Shown here piece by piece: positions 16,175 through 24,959 of a stretch of 64,000 nt of DNA. Position 1 is the stretch's first letter. Each line of letters begins with the position of its first letter. The notes under the pieces were generated by a model. The model ran no database searches. It saw only the letters and a list, made by a program, of their open reading frames with translations, and was not told the origin of the DNA. A program made the position numbers and the translations under genes. Source of the stretch: Rugamonas sp045984285 (GTDB lineage Bacteria > Pseudomonadota > Gammaproteobacteria > Burkholderiales > Burkholderiaceae_D); contig NZ_JBJQIK030000005.1 of the NCBI RefSeq assembly GCF_045984285.3, positions 248,001 through 312,000 of the forward strand, in the 5' to 3' direction.

Positions 16175-16836
16175 GCTGGCTGCCGCCCCTCGCCCCGCTG
16201 GCGCCGCATTTCCGCGCGGAGCCGGATTACCGGCCGCCGGCACGGCCGGCGCGGCCCGGCGCCGCGCAGATCGGCCTGTGGGTCTTCATGGCCGTGATGT
16301 GCTCCTTGTTCCTGCTGTTCGGCCTTGCCTATGTGATGCGCATTACTTACGCGGACTGGCGCATGATGCCGTCCGTGCCCTGGCAGCTCTGGTTTTCCAC
16401 CGCGCTGCTGGCGGCGGGCAGCATCGGCTGGCAGCGCGCCGCGGCGCATGCCCGCAGCGGACGGCGCGGTGCAGCCGGCTACTGGAGCGTGCTGGCGCTG
16501 CTGTCCGCGCTCGCCTTCATCGCCAGCCAGCTGGCGGCATGGCAGATGCTGTCGCAGGCTGGCCATCTGGTCGCGGCGCATCCGGGCAGCAGCTTTTTCT
16601 ACCTGCTGACGGCCATGCATGGCCTGCACCTGCTGGGCGGCATCGCAGCCGCTGCCTGGGTGCTGCTGCGGCTGCGGCACGGTCCCGCGCAATATGCGGC
16701 ACAGGCGCTGGGCCTGTGCGCCCAGTACTGGCACCTGCTGCTGGTGCTGTGGATCTATCTGTTCCTGTTGCTGTTTGCGCTGACGCCGCAGCTGGTGGTG
16801 GACTTGTGCCGCAGCGTGGGCATTACCCTGAGGTAG
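16171..16836 (+). CDS. Subunit III-like oxidase protein (first of two)
   Basis: 221-residue membrane protein with about five spans. FFYLLTAMHGLHLLGGIAAA and QYWHLLLVLWIYLFLLL match the helix IV and V signatures of heme-copper oxidase subunit III (COX3). The N-terminal 35 residues are Pro/Arg-rich and cytosolic, and the initiator is GTG overlapping the coxA stop (GTGA), so it is translationally coupled. It is clearly different from the next gene, which is a second and more canonical subunit III. It may be an alternative or a structural partner subunit. Confidence 0.87.
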   Translation: MSWLPPLAPLAPHFRAEPDYRPPARPARPGAAQIGLWVFMAVMCSLFLLFGLAYVMRITYADWRMMPSVPWQLWFSTALLAAGSIGWQRAAAHARSGRRGAAGYWSVLALLSALAFIASQLAAWQMLSQAGHLVAAHPGSSFFYLLTAMHGLHLLGGIAAAAWVLLRLRHGPAQYAAQALGLCAQYWHLLLVLWIYLFLLLFALTPQLVVDLCRSVGITLR

Positions 16837-16838
16837 CC

Positions 16839-17498
16839 ATGGACTCTGTACAGCAAGGCTGGCGCGGCGCAGCCGAGGATCTCGCCGGCGACCGCGAGGC
16901 ATTCCGTGTCCCCTGGGGCAAGGCGATGATGTGGATTTTCCTGCTGAGCGACACCTTCATCTTCGGCACCTTCCTCACCGGCTATATGTCGGTGCGCATG
17001 GCGAGCACCACGCAGTGGCCCAATCCCAGCGAAGTGTTCGCGCTGACCATCGGCGGCGTCAACCTGCCCCTGATCCTGATCGCCATCATGACCTTTGTGC
17101 TGATCAGCAGCAGCGGCACCATGGCCATGGCCGTCAACTTCGGCTACCGCCATGCAAGGCGCCAGTGCGCCATGCTGATGTTCGTGACCGCAGCCTTTGG
17201 CGCCATGTTCGTGAGCATGCAGGCCTTCGAGTGGAGCAAGCTGATTGCGGAGGGCGTGCGGCCCTGGGGCAATCCCATGGGATCGCCGCAGTTCGGCGCC
17301 TGCTTCTTCATGATTACCGGCTTCCACGGCCTGCACGTGTCGGCCGGCGTGATCTACCTGTGCATCATCGCGCGCGGCGTGCTGGCCGGGCGCTACGAGA
17401 AGAGCGGCGACTACGGCATCGTCGAAATCGCGGGGCTGTACTGGCACTTCGTGGACCTGGTCTGGGTGTTCATCTTTGCGCTGTTCTACCTGTGGTGA
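16839..17498 (+). CDS. coxC: Cytochrome c oxidase subunit III (second)
   Basis: 219-residue membrane protein of the COX3 family. The N-terminal WGKAMMWIFLLSDTFIFGTFLTGY is helix I/II of the short five-helix form. GACFFMITGFHGLHVSAGVIYL and GLYWHFVDLVWVFIFALFYLW are the usual His- and Glu/Asp-bearing signature segments. The start ATG at 16839 lies two bases after the previous stop; an upstream in-frame extension is an overlap artefact. Together with the preceding gene it gives the operon two subunit III genes. Confidence 0.92.
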   Translation: MDSVQQGWRGAAEDLAGDREAFRVPWGKAMMWIFLLSDTFIFGTFLTGYMSVRMASTTQWPNPSEVFALTIGGVNLPLILIAIMTFVLISSSGTMAMAVNFGYRHARRQCAMLMFVTAAFGAMFVSMQAFEWSKLIAEGVRPWGNPMGSPQFGACFFMITGFHGLHVSAGVIYLCIIARGVLAGRYEKSGDYGIVEIAGLYWHFVDLVWVFIFALFYLW

Positions 17499-17509
17499 GG
17501 GGAGGGCCT

Positions 17510-17809
17510 ATGCAAACCTCGAATCTGGGCATCTACTTCAAGGTGTGGGGACTGCTGTTCCTGCTGAGCGCCTTGTCCTACCTGGTGGATTTTTTCCATG
17601 TGCAGAGCTACCTGCGCTGGAGCCTGATCCTGATCCTGATGATGGCCAAGGCGGGCCTGATCGTCGCCATCTTCATGCACCTGCGCTGGGAGCGGCTGGC
17701 GCTGATCTGCGTGGTGCTGGTGCCGCCCGCCGCGCTGCTGGTGCTGGCGGGGATGATGGTGGCCGAATCGGACTATGTGTTCCTCACGCGCAGCCTGTAT
17801 TTCCGCTAG
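17510..17809 (+). CDS. Cytochrome c oxidase subunit IV-type protein
   Basis: 99-residue protein with three membrane spans (YFKVWGLLFLLSALSYLVDF, LILILMMAKAGLIVAIFMHLRW, LICVVLVPPAALLVLAGMM). The middle helix ending in AIFMHLRWE is the hallmark of the prokaryotic subunit IV (COX4_pro/CyoD-like) family that stabilises subunits I and III. A GGGGAGGG ribosome-binding site precedes ATG 17510, 11 bp after the subunit III stop. It is the last gene of the operon; the tRNA-Glu promoter follows within 10 bp. Confidence 0.88.
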   Translation: MQTSNLGIYFKVWGLLFLLSALSYLVDFFHVQSYLRWSLILILMMAKAGLIVAIFMHLRWERLALICVVLVPPAALLVLAGMMVAESDYVFLTRSLYFR

Positions 17810-17816
17810 CCTGCCC

Positions 17817-17846
17817 TTGTAAGGAAAAAATGCCCTGTGCTATAAT
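17817..17846 (+). promoter_or_regulatory. Promoter of the third tRNA-Glu
   Basis: TTGTAA (17817-17822), 18-bp spacer, perfect TATAAT (17841-17846), about 20 bp before the tRNA. Confidence 0.72.
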
Positions 17847-17865
17847 TCGCGCACGCTTTTACGAC

Positions 17866-17941
17866 GTCCCCATCGTCTAGAGGCCTAGGACATCACCCTT
17901 TCACGGTGAGTACCGGGGTTCGAATCCCCGTGGGGACGCCA
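17866..17941 (+). tRNA. tRNA-Glu (TTC), copy 3
   Basis: All 76 bases equal those of the copies at 12378 and 12583, with TTC anticodon and encoded CCA. It stands alone after the oxidase operon with its own promoter and terminator. Confidence 0.97.
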
Positions 17942-17960
17942 ACAGAATTCATCGCAGACG

Positions 17961-17982
17961 AGCCGCCTAGTGCGGCTTTTTT
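17961..17982 (+). terminator. Intrinsic terminator after tRNA-Glu copy 3
   Basis: AGCCGC (17961-17966), loop CTAGT, GCGGCT (17972-17977) then TTTTT. It differs from the terminator at 12670 mainly in one loop base. Confidence 0.9.
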
Positions 17983-17994
17983 GTTCTGGCGCCC

Positions 17995-19122
17995 ATGACT
18001 TTTCCCCGCACCCTTACCATTTTCTGCCGCGTGGTCGACAACTTCGGCGATATCGGCATCTGCTGGCGCCTGGCGCGGCAGCTGCAGTCGGAGCACGGCA
18101 TTGCCGTCACCCTGTGGGTGGACGACCTGGCCAGCTTCCGCCGCATCTGCCACGAAGTCGATGTGGCCGCCGCCCGGCAACAGGTGCAGGGCGTGCAGGT
18201 GCGGCACTGGGCGTCCATGGACGGCGTGTTCACGCCGGCCGATGTCAGCGATGTGGTGATCGAGTTCTTTGCCGTCGATATTCCGCCTTCCTATGTGGAG
18301 GCGATGGCGCAGTGCGAACCGCGTCCCGTATGGCTGAATCTCGAAGGCCTGACGGCGGAGGAATGGGTGGAGGGCTGCCACAAGCTGCCCTCGATGCATC
18401 CGCGCCTGCCGCTGACCAAGCATTTCTTCTTCCCCGGCTTCACGGACAAAACCGGCGGCCTGCTGCGCGAAACCGGACTGCTGGAAGAGCGTGCGCGCTT
18501 TGCCCCGGCTGCATTCCTGCGCGGCCTGGGCCTGGGCGAAGGCGAGATCGCGATGCAGAAGGTATCGCTGTTCTGCTATCCCCATGCCCCGGTGGCGCCG
18601 CTGCTGCAGGCCTGGCAGGAGGGCGGCCGGCCCGTGTGCTGCCTGGTGCCGGAAGGCGTGGCGGCGGACGCCGTGCAGGCCTTCCTTGGCGCCGCGCCGC
18701 AGGCGGGCGCCGTGGCCACGCGCGGCGCGCTCACCCTGCGCGTGCTGCCTTTCGTGCCGCAGCCGGACTATGACCGCCTGCTGTGGTCCTGCGATCTCAA
18801 TTTCGTGCGCGGCGAAGACTCCTTCGTGCGTGCCCAATGGGCGGGCAAGCCCTTCATCTGGCATATCTATCCGCAGGACGAAAACCTGCACCACAAGAAG
18901 CTGCGCGCCTTCCTGCAGCGCTATGCGGGCGGCCTGGATTCGCTGTGGGCCTTCGCCCTGGCCTGGAACGGCGCCCAGGCTGGCGATATGGGCAAGTTAT
19001 GGCCGGCCCTGCAAGCAAGCCTGCCCGCAGCAGCGGCGCGTGCCGTGCAGTGGGAGTGCGATATGTTGGAAATTGGCGATCTGGCCGCGAATATGCTCAC
19101 ATTCTGCCGCGCCATCCGGTAG
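17995..19122 (+). CDS. earP: EF-P arginine rhamnosyltransferase EarP
   Basis: Inverting GT-B glycosyltransferase that uses dTDP-rhamnose to modify Arg32 of elongation factor P, allowing rescue of ribosomes at polyproline stretches. The N-terminus LTIFCRVVDNFGDIGICWRLARQL contains the conserved Asp pair (D15 and D19) of the acceptor-side active site. The C-terminal domain has LNFVRGEDSFVRAQWAGKPF and IWHIYPQDE, the nucleotide-sugar-binding region with the conserved Glu. Length 375 is typical. It lies 66 bp upstream of efp, the usual earP-efp arrangement, which strongly supports the call. Confidence 0.96.
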   Translation: MTFPRTLTIFCRVVDNFGDIGICWRLARQLQSEHGIAVTLWVDDLASFRRICHEVDVAAARQQVQGVQVRHWASMDGVFTPADVSDVVIEFFAVDIPPSYVEAMAQCEPRPVWLNLEGLTAEEWVEGCHKLPSMHPRLPLTKHFFFPGFTDKTGGLLRETGLLEERARFAPAAFLRGLGLGEGEIAMQKVSLFCYPHAPVAPLLQAWQEGGRPVCCLVPEGVAADAVQAFLGAAPQAGAVATRGALTLRVLPFVPQPDYDRLLWSCDLNFVRGEDSFVRAQWAGKPFIWHIYPQDENLHHKKLRAFLQRYAGGLDSLWAFALAWNGAQAGDMGKLWPALQASLPAAAARAVQWECDMLEIGDLAANMLTFCRAIR

Positions 19123-19188
19123 GCGGCAGGCCATAAACATGTTATGATGAGCGGTTACTGCAACCCTCTTTAAAACCGTACACTCTCT

Positions 19189-19764
19189 ATGAAACCCGCA
19201 AAAGAAATTCGTGTTGGCAATATCATCATGGTTGATGCCAAGCCATTCATCGTGCTGCGTTCCGACGTCAATGGCTCGAGCCGCACGGGCTTCACCTACA
19301 AGTGGAAGATGAAGAATCTTCTGACGAACGCTCCGCTGGAAAACGTGTTCCGCGGCGATGACAAGTTCGACGTCGTCGTGCTGGACAAGAAGCCGGTAAC
19401 TTACTCCTACTTCGCTGATCCACTGTATGTGTTCATGGACGAAGAGTACAACCAGTACGAAATCGAAGAAGAAAACCTGGGCGAAGCCATCAACTACCTG
19501 AAAGACGGCATGGAATGCGAAGCCGTCTTCTACGAAGGCAAGGCTATTTCCGTCGAACTGCCAACCACCATCGCTCGCCAGGTTGTTTACACCGAGCCTG
19601 CAGTGAAGGGCAACACCTCCGGCAACGTGCTGAAAGAAGCCAAGCTGGAAAACGCCATCGAAGGCAAGCAGTTCACCATCCAGGTGCCGCTGTTCGTGAG
19701 CAATGACGACGTGATCGAAATCGACACCCGTACCCACGAGTACAAGAAAATCGTCCGTAACTGA
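19189..19764 (+). CDS. efp: Elongation factor P (Arg32 type)
   Basis: tRNA-shaped translation factor that binds between the ribosomal P and E sites and relieves stalling at consecutive prolines. 191 residues, three beta-barrel domains. The tip loop NGSSRTGF carries Arg at position 32, the residue rhamnosylated by EarP; lysine-type EF-P would have Lys there. The second domain (VFMDEEYNQYEI) and the C-terminal OB fold (IQVPLFVSNDDVIEIDT) are intact. Codon use is noticeably biased to highly expressed forms compared with neighbours. An intrinsic terminator follows at 19781. Confidence 0.98.
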   Translation: MKPAKEIRVGNIIMVDAKPFIVLRSDVNGSSRTGFTYKWKMKNLLTNAPLENVFRGDDKFDVVVLDKKPVTYSYFADPLYVFMDEEYNQYEIEEENLGEAINYLKDGMECEAVFYEGKAISVELPTTIARQVVYTEPAVKGNTSGNVLKEAKLENAIEGKQFTIQVPLFVSNDDVIEIDTRTHEYKKIVRN

Positions 19765-19780
19765 TCGTTCCGCGACCAAT

Positions 19781-19815
19781 AAAAAAAACGCTGCCTTCCG
19801 GGCAGCGTTTTTTTT
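19781..19815. terminator. Bidirectional intrinsic terminator
   Basis: Eight A residues, CGCTGCC (19789-19795), loop, GGCAGCG (19801-19807), eight T residues. The symmetry serves both efp (+) and the convergent DUF4214 gene (-). Confidence 0.93.
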
Positions 19816-19829
19816 CGCCTGAAGCGCGT

Positions 19830-21638
19830 TCAGAACGGCGTATAGGCGAAGCCGTTCTCCATCACGCCCACCAGGGCGGTGCGGTTCTCGATACTTTCGC
19901 TGAACTCCACCAGCATGCCTTCCGCCTTGAGGCCACCGATCAGGCGAGCCTGCCAGTAGGCGGCGCCGCTGATGTCCGGCGTGCGGTGCAGGACGTTGTC
20001 GTACATGGCCGTGATCAGCGTGTTGGCGTCCGGGTTTGCGCCATATTGGGCCTGCGCTTCAGGGGAGGCGAAGAACTGGCGTGCCACTTCGTTCAGCGTC
20101 ATGCCATTGTCCATCTGCGCGATCCAGTAACCCAGTCCGCCGGTGTCCGGCGTGCGGTCGAAAGCGGCCTGGTAAAGACGGTACACCTTGCCCGCCGTGC
20201 CGTCGATGTCCAGCGATACATTGAAGTCCGCGAAACGCAGCAGCTCCACATTGCCCACTGTGTCCACACCGTCCGTGCCGCGCGCGTCGGTGATGACCAT
20301 GCCGGCCTCGGTTTTCCTGATGGTGTAGTCCGACAGCCTGCCGCTGTAGATGGCAACGTCCTTGCCTGCGCCGCCGTCGATCAGGTCATTGCCGCCGTTG
20401 CCGGTAAAGGTGTCGCTGCCTGCTGCGCCGAGCAGCGTGTTGCGGCCTGCATCGCCCTTGTAGGTGGCGTTGGCCGTGCTGGCAAAGCCTTCGCCCAGGG
20501 CGCTGTGGATGACGTCCACACCGCTGGCGCCGGTGCCCAGGAAGATGGCATCCATGCTGCTGCGTGCGAAGCCGCTGTAGCCGATGCCGGTGTCCTGCGT
20601 TGCGCCGGCGGACAGGCGGGTGATCGAGCCGGTAACAGTGTCCTTGAGGAAGATGTCGTTCTTGCCGTCGCCGTCGCCGGGCGTCAGGTTGGACGTCGAT
20701 TCGAACATCACGTAGCGGCCGTCGGAAGAAATGACGGCCATGTCCGAGTTGCCCTTGCCTGAGTGGCCGCTGGCGTCCGTGGAGATCAGCATGATGGCGC
20801 CCGTTTGCATGTCCTTGCGGTAGATGCTGGAGGCCAGGATGGGCGCGTCGGGCGCGAGATTGAATGCCTTGCTGGTGAATACCACATAGCGCCCGTTGTC
20901 GGACACGGAGGCGTGGTAGCTGGCGCCGTTCGCCAGTTCGCCGCTGGCCGAGGTGGACGCGATGGCCAGCGCCCCGGTGGCGGCGTTCTTCACATACACG
21001 CGTTCCTGCACAATCTTGGAGCTGCTCAGGTTCGTGGCGGTGGAGGTGAATACGACGGCGCTGCCGTCGCCCGACACCGCAATATCGGTGGTGGCGCGGT
21101 CGGCCTGGGTGCCATCGGCGAGCATCGAAACGTTGATGACATCGCCCGTGGCCAGGTTCTTGAGGAAGCCGTCCTTGACATCGTTTTCGTCCAGCGTCGC
21201 CAGGTTGGTGCCTGCACTGAGGAAGGCCAGGTACTGGCCGTTGGCCGACAGGGAAGCATTGGAACTGGCGCCATCGGCTGCGGCGCCTGAGGCGTCGGTC
21301 GACGCCTCGACCAGAGTGCCGGTCGTGGTGTTCTTGATCATTATGCGGCTTACGCCGCCGGCCTGGATGTTCTCGAAGGCGATGATGCCGCCGGTGTCCG
21401 ACAGCACCGGGCGCAGGTTGGCGCCAGTGGCGGCAACATCGTTCTCGTCGATGTTGACGTGCGTGAGCTCGCCCGTCTCCAGGTTGCGCAGATAAATATC
21501 TTCCGTTCCCGTGGTGGTGTCGGTAGCGAGCAGGCGCTTGGTGGTGGCAAAGGCAATCATCTGGCCATCGCCGGAAATGGCCGGCGCGGCGCTGGTCAGC
21601 GCCTCGCTCTGGATCAGTGTGAGTCGATTCGGATTCAT
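19830..21638 (-). CDS. PD40-like propeller / RTX / DUF4214 protein, probable type I secretion substrate
   Basis: 602-residue protein from MNPNRLTLIQSEALTSAAPA. Residues about 20-400 are seven or so repeats of the form S-x-DGRYVVFTS followed by I-Y-x-K-D/N-x-x-T-G, a TolB/PD40-like propeller. A single glycine-rich calcium-binding RTX nonapeptide block (GNGGNDLIDGGAGKD) follows near residue 425. A DUF4214 module (KVYRLYQAAFDRTPDTGG and VLHRTPDISGAAYW) forms the C-terminus. No Sec signal is present; RTX plus DUF4214 fits export by a type I system, and DUF4214 is often seen in surface or S-layer-associated proteins. A start at 21734 is possible but adds an unrelated leader. Confidence 0.85.
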   Translation of the reverse strand: MNPNRLTLIQSEALTSAAPAISGDGQMIAFATTKRLLATDTTTGTEDIYLRNLETGELTHVNIDENDVAATGANLRPVLSDTGGIIAFENIQAGGVSRIMIKNTTTGTLVEASTDASGAAADGASSNASLSANGQYLAFLSAGTNLATLDENDVKDGFLKNLATGDVINVSMLADGTQADRATTDIAVSGDGSAVVFTSTATNLSSSKIVQERVYVKNAATGALAIASTSASGELANGASYHASVSDNGRYVVFTSKAFNLAPDAPILASSIYRKDMQTGAIMLISTDASGHSGKGNSDMAVISSDGRYVMFESTSNLTPGDGDGKNDIFLKDTVTGSITRLSAGATQDTGIGYSGFARSSMDAIFLGTGASGVDVIHSALGEGFASTANATYKGDAGRNTLLGAAGSDTFTGNGGNDLIDGGAGKDVAIYSGRLSDYTIRKTEAGMVITDARGTDGVDTVGNVELLRFADFNVSLDIDGTAGKVYRLYQAAFDRTPDTGGLGYWIAQMDNGMTLNEVARQFFASPEAQAQYGANPDANTLITAMYDNVLHRTPDISGAAYWQARLIGGLKAEGMLVEFSESIENRTALVGVMENGFAYTPF

Positions 21639-21878
21639 GTGGCAGGTGGTCGGAGCAGAATCCACAGTGTCGCCCCCACCAATGATGCTGTCAAGAAATA
21701 AAGTAATTCTGTGGCGCGGGCCGGCAGGGCCCACCGAATCTTCGACGCTTTCGATATTTGTCGTATTTCTGCAATAAACCGCCGGAAGGACATGATTTTA
21801 TTGATACTTTTGGTGTAAGGCACTATTCTGAACAATTGCATTGTGGCACCAATTCCAATATTAAAGCCGGGGTTGCAC

Positions 21879-23480
21879 ATGGATCGCAGGGATTTCGTTC
21901 GGATGGGACTCGCCGCTGGCGGGGTGGCCTCGCTCGCTCGCGCCTCGGCGGCCACGCCGCCGGCCAAGGTCGGGCCGGGAAATATTCTCGACGCGGGCGT
22001 GGCGGAGCAGCAGGAGTGGATGGCGGCAAACAAGCTGACGTCGCACTCGCTGACCTCGCAGTACCTGCACCGCATCAAGAGCATTGACAAATCCGGCCCC
22101 CGCATCAATTCCATCATCGAGATCAATCCGGAAGCGCTGAAGATTGCGCGCGAGATGGACCGCGAGCGCATGGCGCGCAAGGTGCGCGGCCCGCTGCACG
22201 GCATCCCAGTCCTGCTGAAGGACAATATCGCCACCGGCGACCGCATGAGCACCAGTGCCGGTTCGCTGGCGCTGGCCGGCGTGCGCGCTGAGCGCGACGC
22301 CCATGTGGTGGCGCAGCTGCGCGCCGCGGGCGCTGTCATCATCGGCAAAACGAATCTGAGCGAGTGGGCGAATATGCGCTCCACGCATTCGGTAAGCGGC
22401 TGGAGCGCGCGCGGCGGCCTGACCCGCAATCCCTATGCACTGGACCGCAACTGCAGCGGCTCCAGCTCAGGTTCCGGCGCGGCGATTGCCGCCAGCCTGG
22501 CCACGCTGGCCGTGGGCACCGAGACCGACGGCTCCATCGTGTCGCCGGCCTCCGTGTGCGGCCTGGTCGGCATCAAGCCCACGATCGGCCTGGTAAGCCG
22601 CAGCGGCATCATTCCGATTGCCCATTCGCAGGATACGGCAGGCCCGATGGCCCGCAGCGTTTCCGATGCGGCGCTGATGCTGAGCGCCATGGTGGGCGTG
22701 GACGCCAACGATGAAGCGACCAAGGCCGGTGCGGACAAAGCGGCCGACTATGCGAAGGCACTGGACAAAGGCGCCCTGAAAGGCAAGCGCCTCGGCGTGG
22801 CGCGCAACTTCTTCGGCTCCAACGACGACCTGGATGAGGCCATCGAGAAATCGCTGGCCGTGCTGAAGGCGCAGGGCGCCGAACTGGTGGACGTGAAGCT
22901 GCCGAACACCGACAAATACAATGACAGCGAGCTGCAGGTGCTGCTGTACGAATTCAAGGCCGACCTGGAGGCCTACCTGAAGCAGTATGCGCCGAGTGCG
23001 AAGATCGCCAATATGGCGGACCTGATTGCCTTCAACCGCCAGAATGCATCGACCGAGCTGCGCTACTTCGGCCAGGAGCACCTGGAAGCATCGCAGGCGA
23101 AAGCAGGGCTGGACAGCGAGGAATACCGCAACGCGCTGTCGAACAACCACCGCTACTCGCGTTCGGAAGGCATCGACCAGATCCTCAAGGAACAGAAGCT
23201 GGACGGCCTGGTGGCGCCGACCGGCGGCCCGGCGTGGCTGACGGACTTCATCAACGGCGACCATTACGGCGGCAGCTTCTCCTCGCCTGCAGCGGTGGCG
23301 GGCTATCCGCACATCACGGTGCCGGCGGGTTATGTGCACGGCCTGCCGGTGGGCCTGTCCTTCGTTGGCACGGCCTTCAGCGAAGCCTCGCTGATCGGCA
23401 TGGCCTACGCTTACGAACAGGCCACGCAGCACCGCCGCGCGCCGCAGTTCCCTGCCAGCGTGTCGCTGGCTGTGCGCTGA
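21879..23480 (+). CDS. Tat-exported amidase (amidase signature family)
   Basis: 533 residues beginning MDRRDFVRMGLAAGGVASLARASA, a twin-arginine signal. The amidase-signature Ser-cisSer-Lys triad is visible: Lys114 in VLLKDNIATG, the cis-Ser in CSGSSSGSGAA (about 195), and the nucleophile Ser219 in TETDGSIVSPAS. The C-terminal GYPHITVPAGYVHGLPVG is also typical. It should hydrolyse amides in the periplasm; the substrate is unknown (GatA is cytosolic and lacks a Tat signal, so this is not GatA). Start 21879 is chosen so that the signal is N-terminal. Its stop is one base from the convergent dbpA stop. Confidence 0.92.
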   Translation: MDRRDFVRMGLAAGGVASLARASAATPPAKVGPGNILDAGVAEQQEWMAANKLTSHSLTSQYLHRIKSIDKSGPRINSIIEINPEALKIAREMDRERMARKVRGPLHGIPVLLKDNIATGDRMSTSAGSLALAGVRAERDAHVVAQLRAAGAVIIGKTNLSEWANMRSTHSVSGWSARGGLTRNPYALDRNCSGSSSGSGAAIAASLATLAVGTETDGSIVSPASVCGLVGIKPTIGLVSRSGIIPIAHSQDTAGPMARSVSDAALMLSAMVGVDANDEATKAGADKAADYAKALDKGALKGKRLGVARNFFGSNDDLDEAIEKSLAVLKAQGAELVDVKLPNTDKYNDSELQVLLYEFKADLEAYLKQYAPSAKIANMADLIAFNRQNASTELRYFGQEHLEASQAKAGLDSEEYRNALSNNHRYSRSEGIDQILKEQKLDGLVAPTGGPAWLTDFINGDHYGGSFSSPAAVAGYPHITVPAGYVHGLPVGLSFVGTAFSEASLIGMAYAYEQATQHRRAPQFPASVSLAVR

Positions 23481-23481
23481 A

Positions 23482-24888
23482 TCAGACCTCGATAAAACGC
23501 ATCTTGAAGTTGCGGCCCTTGAAGCTGCCGAACTCGGGGCCAAGGCCGCTGGCGTCGTTCAGGCGCTGGAAGGCGTCGTAGGCGTAGCGGCGGTCCAGCG
23601 CCACATAGGTCTGGAACTCCGTCACGTTGATCTTGCCCACCTGTTCCTTGGTCAGGCCGCCGTCGCCGGTCAGCGCGCCCAATACGTCGCCGGGGCGCAG
23701 CTTGTCCTTCTTGCCGCCCGAAATACAGAGCGTCATCATCGGCGCCGGGTCGCCCTGCGCGTACTCGTCGTTGTCCAGCTCCTTCAGGTCATGCCACTCG
23801 GCAGGCGCGTTCTGGTATTCCTCGATCAGCTTGACCCACTTCTTCTCGTTCGGCGCGCACAGGGTCAGCGAAAGGCCTTTCTCGCCCGCGCGGCCGGTGC
23901 GGCCGATACGGTGGGTGTGCACCTCGGTGTCCTTCGATACGTCGGCATTGATCACGGCTTCCAGGTTCTGGATATCGAGGCCGCGCGCCGCCACGTCGGT
24001 GGCGATGAGGATGGAGCAGCTGCGGTTCGAGAACAGCACCAGGATCTCGTCGCGTTCGCGCTGTTCCAGTTCGCCATACAGGGCCAGCGCCGAGAAGCCC
24101 TGTGAGCGCAGCAGGTCCGCCAGTTCGCGGCAATGCACCTTGGTGTTGCAGAAGATGATGGCGGAAGCGGGGCGGTAGTGCTTGAGCAGGCGCGCCACCG
24201 CTTCGTCACGCTCGTCGAAGCCGATTTCGTAGAAGCGCTGCTCGATCTGGCCGCTCGCGTGCTGCGCTTCCACCGTGATTTCAACGGGATCGGCCAGGAA
24301 GGCTTCCGTGGCCTGGCGGATGTCGTCCGGGTAGGTGGCGGAGAACAGCAGGGTCTGGCGGCGTTTCGGGCAGGCGCTGACAATGCCCGCGATCTCGTCG
24401 TAGAAGCCCATGTCCGTCATGCGGTCCGCTTCGTCCAGCACCAGCACCTGCACGGTGGAGAGGTCGATGGTCTGGCGGCCGATATGGTCGCGGATGCGGC
24501 CCGGCGTGCCAACCACAATGTGGGCGCCATGTTCCAGCGACGCGATCTGGGGGCGCATCGGCGCGCCGCCGGTCAGCACCAGGATTTTTACATTGCCCAC
24601 GCTGCGCGCGAGGCGGCGCAGCTCATTCGCCACCTGGTCGGCCAGCTCGCGGGTAGGGCAGAGCACCAGCCCCTGCGTCGCGAACCATGCCGGATTGATC
24701 TTCTGCAGCATGCCGATGCCGAAGGCCGCCGTCTTGCCGCTGCCGGTTTTCGCCTGCGCGATCAGGTCGCGTCCTTCCAGCACCGGCGGCAGGCTTTGCG
24801 CCTGGATCGCCGTCATCTCGTGATAGCCAAGCGAGGTGAGGTTGGCGAGGAATTCTTGTGTGAGCGGCAGGCTGGCGAACGAGGTCAT
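23482..24888 (-). CDS. dbpA: ATP-dependent RNA helicase DbpA
   Basis: DEAD-box helicase that acts on 23S rRNA helix 92 in 50S subunit assembly. In 468 residues the Q motif (GYHEMTAIQAQSLP), motif I AKTGSGKT, motif Ia PTRELADQ, motif II DEAD, motif III SAT, and motifs V-VI ATDVAARGLDI and HRIGRTGRAG are all present. The C-terminal 75 residues (from MTLCISGGKKDKLRPGDVLGALTG) form the DbpA-type RRM that gives specificity for the 23S hairpin. The gene is monocistronic and convergent with the amidase. Confidence 0.97.
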   Translation of the reverse strand: MTSFASLPLTQEFLANLTSLGYHEMTAIQAQSLPPVLEGRDLIAQAKTGSGKTAAFGIGMLQKINPAWFATQGLVLCPTRELADQVANELRRLARSVGNVKILVLTGGAPMRPQIASLEHGAHIVVGTPGRIRDHIGRQTIDLSTVQVLVLDEADRMTDMGFYDEIAGIVSACPKRRQTLLFSATYPDDIRQATEAFLADPVEITVEAQHASGQIEQRFYEIGFDERDEAVARLLKHYRPASAIIFCNTKVHCRELADLLRSQGFSALALYGELEQRERDEILVLFSNRSCSILIATDVAARGLDIQNLEAVINADVSKDTEVHTHRIGRTGRAGEKGLSLTLCAPNEKKWVKLIEEYQNAPAEWHDLKELDNDEYAQGDPAPMMTLCISGGKKDKLRPGDVLGALTGDGGLTKEQVGKINVTEFQTYVALDRRYAYDAFQRLNDASGLGPEFGSFKGRNFKMRFIEV

Positions 24889-24959
24889 GGCGGTCTTCTG
24901 AAAGGGAATGGGAACAGTCTAGCAAACTCGCGCTGCGTGCGGCGCGGTGCGAGCCTGCC

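Noticed and set aside
14369..16243. 624-codon open frame antisense to coxA
   Set aside because: Composition is dominated by His, Gln and Arg, as expected from a shadow of a membrane protein gene.
21879..23480. GatA subunit of the tRNA amidotransferase
   Set aside because: A Tat signal and the absence of gatB/gatC beside it point to an exported amidase.
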